NCBI RefSeq assembly: GCF_020921035.1
Contig: NC_063155.1
Coordinates: 26,467,294 to 26,531,293, forward strand
Origin: Rhodamnia argentea
Taxonomy: Eukaryota; Streptophyta; Magnoliopsida; Myrtales; Myrtaceae
Length of the DNA stretch: 64,000 nucleotides
Direction of reading: 5' to 3'
Position numbers and translations under genes: made by a program. Shown in pieces: positions 60,151-64,000 of this stretch (positions within the stretch are counted from its first letter, which is position 1; each line of letters starts with the position of its first letter). The notes under the pieces are model-generated. The model did no database searches. It worked only from the letters and a program-made list of their open reading frames with translations, and had not been told where the DNA came from.

Positions 60151-60640
60151 CCGGGGAAACCCACCTCCACACTGAATTCTCGAATCACATACTCAGTATC
60201 TGAAGGATCGCTCGAACAAGAGGATTGGGAGGTTCGCAACAACGTGTATGGCCCCAAGCTGACAGAGAACAACGCGTTGAACACGTCTAAACCTTGATAG
60301 GGGACTCGATAAAAATGAATAACGGGTAGGTAAATGGTGTCAGGAGAATACAAGCAGAAGTCTTGGGATACTTCTGGGAACCGGGATCCTGGGCGGCATC
60401 TCTGTTGGCTTTAACTGCAAAGACGAGATTTTTTCTCAGGACGTCAGAAGGGACATCTCCTGTTGAAGAGTCGCGGTTCAGAGTTACCTTCTCAGTCGGC
60501 ACATAAGGAGGTTTACCTGAACGTGTAAGGACTACAAAGTCAGTTTCTATCAACAAGAACATCACGGAATATAGCAGAAGAATAGAGGCATGTCTATTTT
60601 TTGCCGTTCGGGTACATCGGATGGAATGCCAAAGGGACAT

Positions 60641-61239
60641 CTACTCCTGGAGTTTGACCGCTGCCGGCCAATAATTTAGATGCAAACGAACACGGAAGCA
60701 GTCAGTCACTGGGAGGTCTTAAAATTCATTTTTGTGAAAATTTCGAACACCGGCTTGGGATCATGTGTTTGGCCGAGCAACCACCGTAACCAACTCATGG
60801 TTAAACAGCAATCATTTGGCCAAGCAACCATCATCAACTCGTCATTAAACAGTCGAATTCATTCAACTTAAATGTTTGCGTCACGAAAAGAAAGGACGAT
60901 AAATGAGTCTACAAAACAATTAAACCTCCCGCTGATCACGTCCATTGGTCGCAGCCCATCCCACAACAATCAATCTAAAGCTCCCCAAGACATTCGCAAC
61001 AACCAATCACTACTCCAAAATATCACAATAAGAAGAAATTACAGCCCCATTAATTCATACGTCTTCCTGAAGCTCCATGAATGGCGTCCCACGCTCTTCA
61101 AAAGGAACAACTTCATCAGGCCAAGAAACGGTGGTACATTATCCCCCTGGAATCATTTCCACCCAACAGAATCTTCTCTCTTACTATATATATAGCAAAT
61201 AAGAAATAATATTTACATATATTCTTAGATATTTAAAAA
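60641..61239. other. No gene recognised
   Basis: Upstream side of the receptor pseudogene. A 107-codon plus-strand frame (60872-61195) resembles nothing known to me. Confidence 0.3.
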
Positions 61240-61795
61240 AAGTGCAAAAATTGTCCTCCTAATTCCCTAAAAAAATCCTTAAATTTAGGTCCATTCCGAA
61301 CTTTTTTTTTTGGTCTCAGAAAAACCCCAAACTTCACGTCCAGTCCCAAATCCGCCTCGAATTTTATTTTGTGTGAAAAAAAAAATCACTAACTTCCAAA
61401 TTATTCTCATATCTACCTGTGGTCTAGTCCTAACTTAATGTAGCATTTCCATGTTGATAACAAATCCATATCAGCAAAGTAACTTGTTGATAGATACGAA
61501 CATAACTTGCATTTCCACATGGACAAAAAATCCACCCAAATAAAAATTAGATGAAACCGTTTTAAGATATGAGAATTAGGAACGAGTAGTGATGATTTTT
61601 GAACCGAGGGTTAATGGGCAGATTTTAGATGAGAATGAAAATTTGTAATTTTTTTAGACAAAAAAAAGTTCGTGACTGATTTGAGACTCAACCTAAAATT
61701 TGGGGTTTTTTCGAGACAAAAAAAATGTTTGAGGTAGTTTTGGAACTAGATCTAAAGTTGGATGTTGTTTAGGGAATTTGGCCAGAAATTATCTA
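61240..61795. repeat. Foldback repeat
   Basis: AATTCCCTAAAAAAATCCTT at the left mirrors TTGTTTAGGGAATTTGG at the right, and TCTCAGAAAAACCCCAAACT mirrors ATTTGGGGTTTTTTCGAGAC inside. No coding capacity. Confidence 0.55.
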
Positions 61796-61817
61796 CATCG
61801 GTCTTGGGCGTGCCACG

Positions 61818-64000
61818 TGTGACGCCCGGGAAATTCGGATTTTGTAAATTTGCCCAAATTCAATAAAAAAGGAAGAAAATTGAATTTTAGTCGATGCAAA
61901 TTTTGGATCGCAAGGACGAAAGTGATGAATTTTGGACGATTCCCGAAATGTCGTTCGATTTCGATTGGGTCTCGAAATCGTGGTCACCGTGACTTAGGAT
62001 ATCTAATCCTTGCGCCTAGACCTTTTTCGGACCAAGCCTAGCCCGTGAAATTCCAAAATTTATTCCCAATCGGTTGAGCCAAAAATCCGATTAGTCCCGA
62101 TTTGTCAAATTACGAAATCCCCCTTAGATATTATGCGTGGGGGACGAAAACCATTAATTGGATGAGACCCGTGGGCCCCACCTCCGTCTAATCAGCCCAC
62201 TTGCAGTCAAACCAGTCAAAGCCTTTTCTCTCTCCTCCCCTTTTCTCTCTCCTCCTGTCTGCTTCCTCCCTCTCCCCTTCACTCGTGCAAACGGCCCCCC
62301 TGCATCATCGAATACCTCATCCTTCTCCTCCGGCCATTTTTGTGCGACCACAGGCTGAGCCCTCCACCGCTCGACCACCACCTCAGCCCCACGCCGTCCC
62401 ACCTCCGTCCGGCCCCCGTTCGCCGCCGCGAAACCCCCCCAAACCAGCCCCGGCGGACTCCGGCTCTGTTTTAGCTTCGGTGGACGTTTTGGGCTGCTCG
62501 GCCCCCTCACGCCGCGCCAGACCGCCTCCAACCGCCACGACGTCGTTTAGCCCCCTCACCACAGAGCTCTGGACCCCGTCTCGTTGCCTGTTCCCCTGCC
62601 GGATCGCCGTGAACAGCCTCAATACCGTCCTCCCCTGTTTTGTGCCGAGCTTCTATTCCGCAACCCTCCGCCGCCCACGGCCCGGCTTCGGCCACCCCAA
62701 ACCACCCCCGGTGACGGTTTTCAACCCTTCATCGTCCCCCAAAGCCACTGGCAACCGATCGGCATCTGTGGAGCCCGATTACCCCCCGGATCTACGTCCC
62801 CTATTTTTCACCTGCGCCAACTATAGCTTCTGTTTGCCGCCGCTCCGCCCATCTTCGGCCACCACGAGCCACCGGTGACGTCCTCCGACACCCCCTCGGA
62901 CCCCCACCAGCCTTCCCTATCGACGCCTCTACCATCTACCACCCCAAGGAGCCAAGAACAGCTCTCGAAACCCAATCCCCTGTTTTGCCCAAGCACCGTT
63001 CATCGCCGGTGCCACTGTTTCGACCAACTCCGGCCACCGGCCACCACCCTCGAGTCCCGTCTTGCTGTCCCAAGGTGCCACCAAGTCCTGCGGACCGCTT
63101 TTGATCAAGTTGGAAGCCCGAAGCTCGTTTGGATCGCGAATCGCCGTTAGTCGTCGCCATGGCTCGGGATGAGTTCGTGTCGCCGTTGCTCGAGTTGAGA
63201 CCGCCCGAGCTATTAAAATTGTGAGTTAGCCCATAACTCTTGGTTAGGACACTAATTGTGTTCGGAATTAGTTTAATTAGCTAATTAGGGTGTTTAGGTA
63301 GTTTAATTACGGTCGGATTAGATAGAAATGTGGTTTAGGCTAAATGGCCGTAATTAGTTAAGATTAGTCAATTAGCTAGGTTGTTTGTGGCTAATTGGTG
63401 AGTAGAATTGGTTGATTTGACTGATTGCGTTGATTGATCGCGAGCGAGCGATAGGTCAGAGACGAGTGCGCAATTGGAATTTAAATTGGAGTTAATAATT
63501 GATTGGCTGCAATTGACTAATGGATTTATGAATTGTTGGGTGTGAATACCGGTTTGATTGTTGATTGCCGTGGGGGTCCGATTAGAGGTTAATCGCCCCA
63601 AATTGATTGGTTGGTGTTAGTCGATATAAAGTGCGCATTCATGTGACCACGTATGAGATAAAATTGCATGTTTTTGCATGACAATGGCCTTGGGCCAAGC
63701 ATTTGAACATGCGAGTATGAGCATTCGACCTAAATCCAAGAAATGAATTGGCTGATTGTCAAAGTGCACGAGTGGTCACATAGTGGGATAATTCTGACGA
63801 TCATTGTCTTCTGGTCGATCGGTCCTGGCAATCATTGTCTTTTGGTTGCTGGATGCGCGTCGATCATTGTCTTATTGCTGTACGTTTGCTGGTCGTGACT
63901 TGTGATGGACCGAAGCCTTTTAAGGATTCCTGTTAGCTTTGTGCCGTGTCGACAATCATTGTCTTCTAGTTGGTCGAGCGGAGTCACATGGACTATCAGA
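61818..64000 (+). mobile_element. Start of a large LTR-like element running off the window
   Basis: TGTGACGCCCGGGAAATTCG opens a long non-coding segment in the same style as the 3-kb solo LTR at 17153 (TGTGACATTC start, later short tandem repeats). A GC- and proline-codon-rich block lies at 62200-63150. From about 63790 the phrase GATCATTGTCTT or AATCATTGTCTT recurs every 30-50 bp. The 3' end is not in the window, so a full element cannot be told from a solo LTR. Confidence 0.5.

Larger units (their letters stand above)
56030..60640 (-). pseudogene. FERONIA-like malectin receptor kinase, multiply disrupted
   Basis: In minus-strand order: a signal-peptide-like SILLLYSVMFLLIETDFVVL then PPYVPTEKVTLNRDSS (60640-60350); after a frameshift, LDVFNALFSVSLGPYTLLR, VIREFSVEVGFPGLNITFTP and YAFMNKIEVMSMLPNLYI (to about 60051); a tandem array of that malectin segment (59111-60150); a solo LTR (57691-59105); RSWSGDKDYLRPYG and the second malectin half with QVYVINATAEDHADIVEWSG (57670-57050); a transmembrane run (RIFLFIVCGIPALISLSFYV); then directly ARGTLREHLY, so the kinase N-lobe with glycine loop and catalytic Lys is deleted. 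The C-lobe keeps [16 protein letters not shown] and KSDLYSFGVVLFEVLCAKPA but has in-frame TAG, TGA and TAA codons and a 200-bp MITE. Family role of intact members: CrRLK1L cell-wall sensors. This copy cannot make a kinase. Confidence 0.88.

Noticed and set aside
62201..62878. A 225-codon proline-rich plus-strand frame
   Set aside because: It lies in the GC-rich block of an LTR-like sequence, has overlapping open frames on both strands as expected of GC-rich DNA, and shows no domain.

Overview
The window is a plant nuclear segment from a eudicot. The genes have short exons with GT-AG introns, the intergenic DNA is long and AT-rich, and transposons are dense and nested. The recognisable genes are eudicot types: a CRABS CLAW YABBY factor, a CB5-A-type cytochrome b5, a BIG GRAIN 1-like protein, NOP14 and a FERONIA-type receptor kinase. 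The repeat style, with many foldback elements that have GC-rich cores, fits a woody eudicot and possibly Myrtaceae, but that is an impression and not a demonstration. No bacterial, CRISPR or organellar features were seen.

Layout. 255-2649 (-) is a three-exon cytochrome b5 gene. 3661-7757 is repeat-rich: a LINE tail with an 18-bp target duplication that is split by a DNA transposon, foldback MITEs, and a first-exon fragment of a CYP85A-like P450. 7758-12594 is mostly featureless DNA upstream of CRC (12595-14441, +). 15975-20710 is a three-level nest: a foldback element holds a non-autonomous hAT element, which carries a captured host TPR/J-domain gene fragment and is itself split by a 3-kb solo LTR. 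20710-24800 holds more MITEs and a second CYP85A-like fragment. 24820-25875 (-) is a BIG GRAIN 1-like gene. 26000-37980 has no gene I can defend. 37987-45434 is a full-size PIF/Harbinger transposon with both partner genes, each carrying one disabling change. 45440-47660 is MITEs. 48088-55289 (+) is NOP14 in 14 exons with a GC-AG first intron. 56030-60640 (-) is a wrecked FERONIA-like kinase gene with a tandem array made from its own malectin segment, a solo LTR and a 200-bp MITE. From 61818 to the end is an LTR-like sequence that leaves the window.

The intact genes look like independent housekeeping or developmental genes and not a pathway cluster. CB5-A donates electrons at the ER membrane, CRC specifies carpel and nectary identity, the BIG GRAIN 1-like protein belongs to an auxin-linked growth family, and NOP14 builds the small ribosomal subunit. 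The main interest is the transposon archaeology, where target-site duplications let the order of several insertions be read. I found no convincing new multi-gene system.
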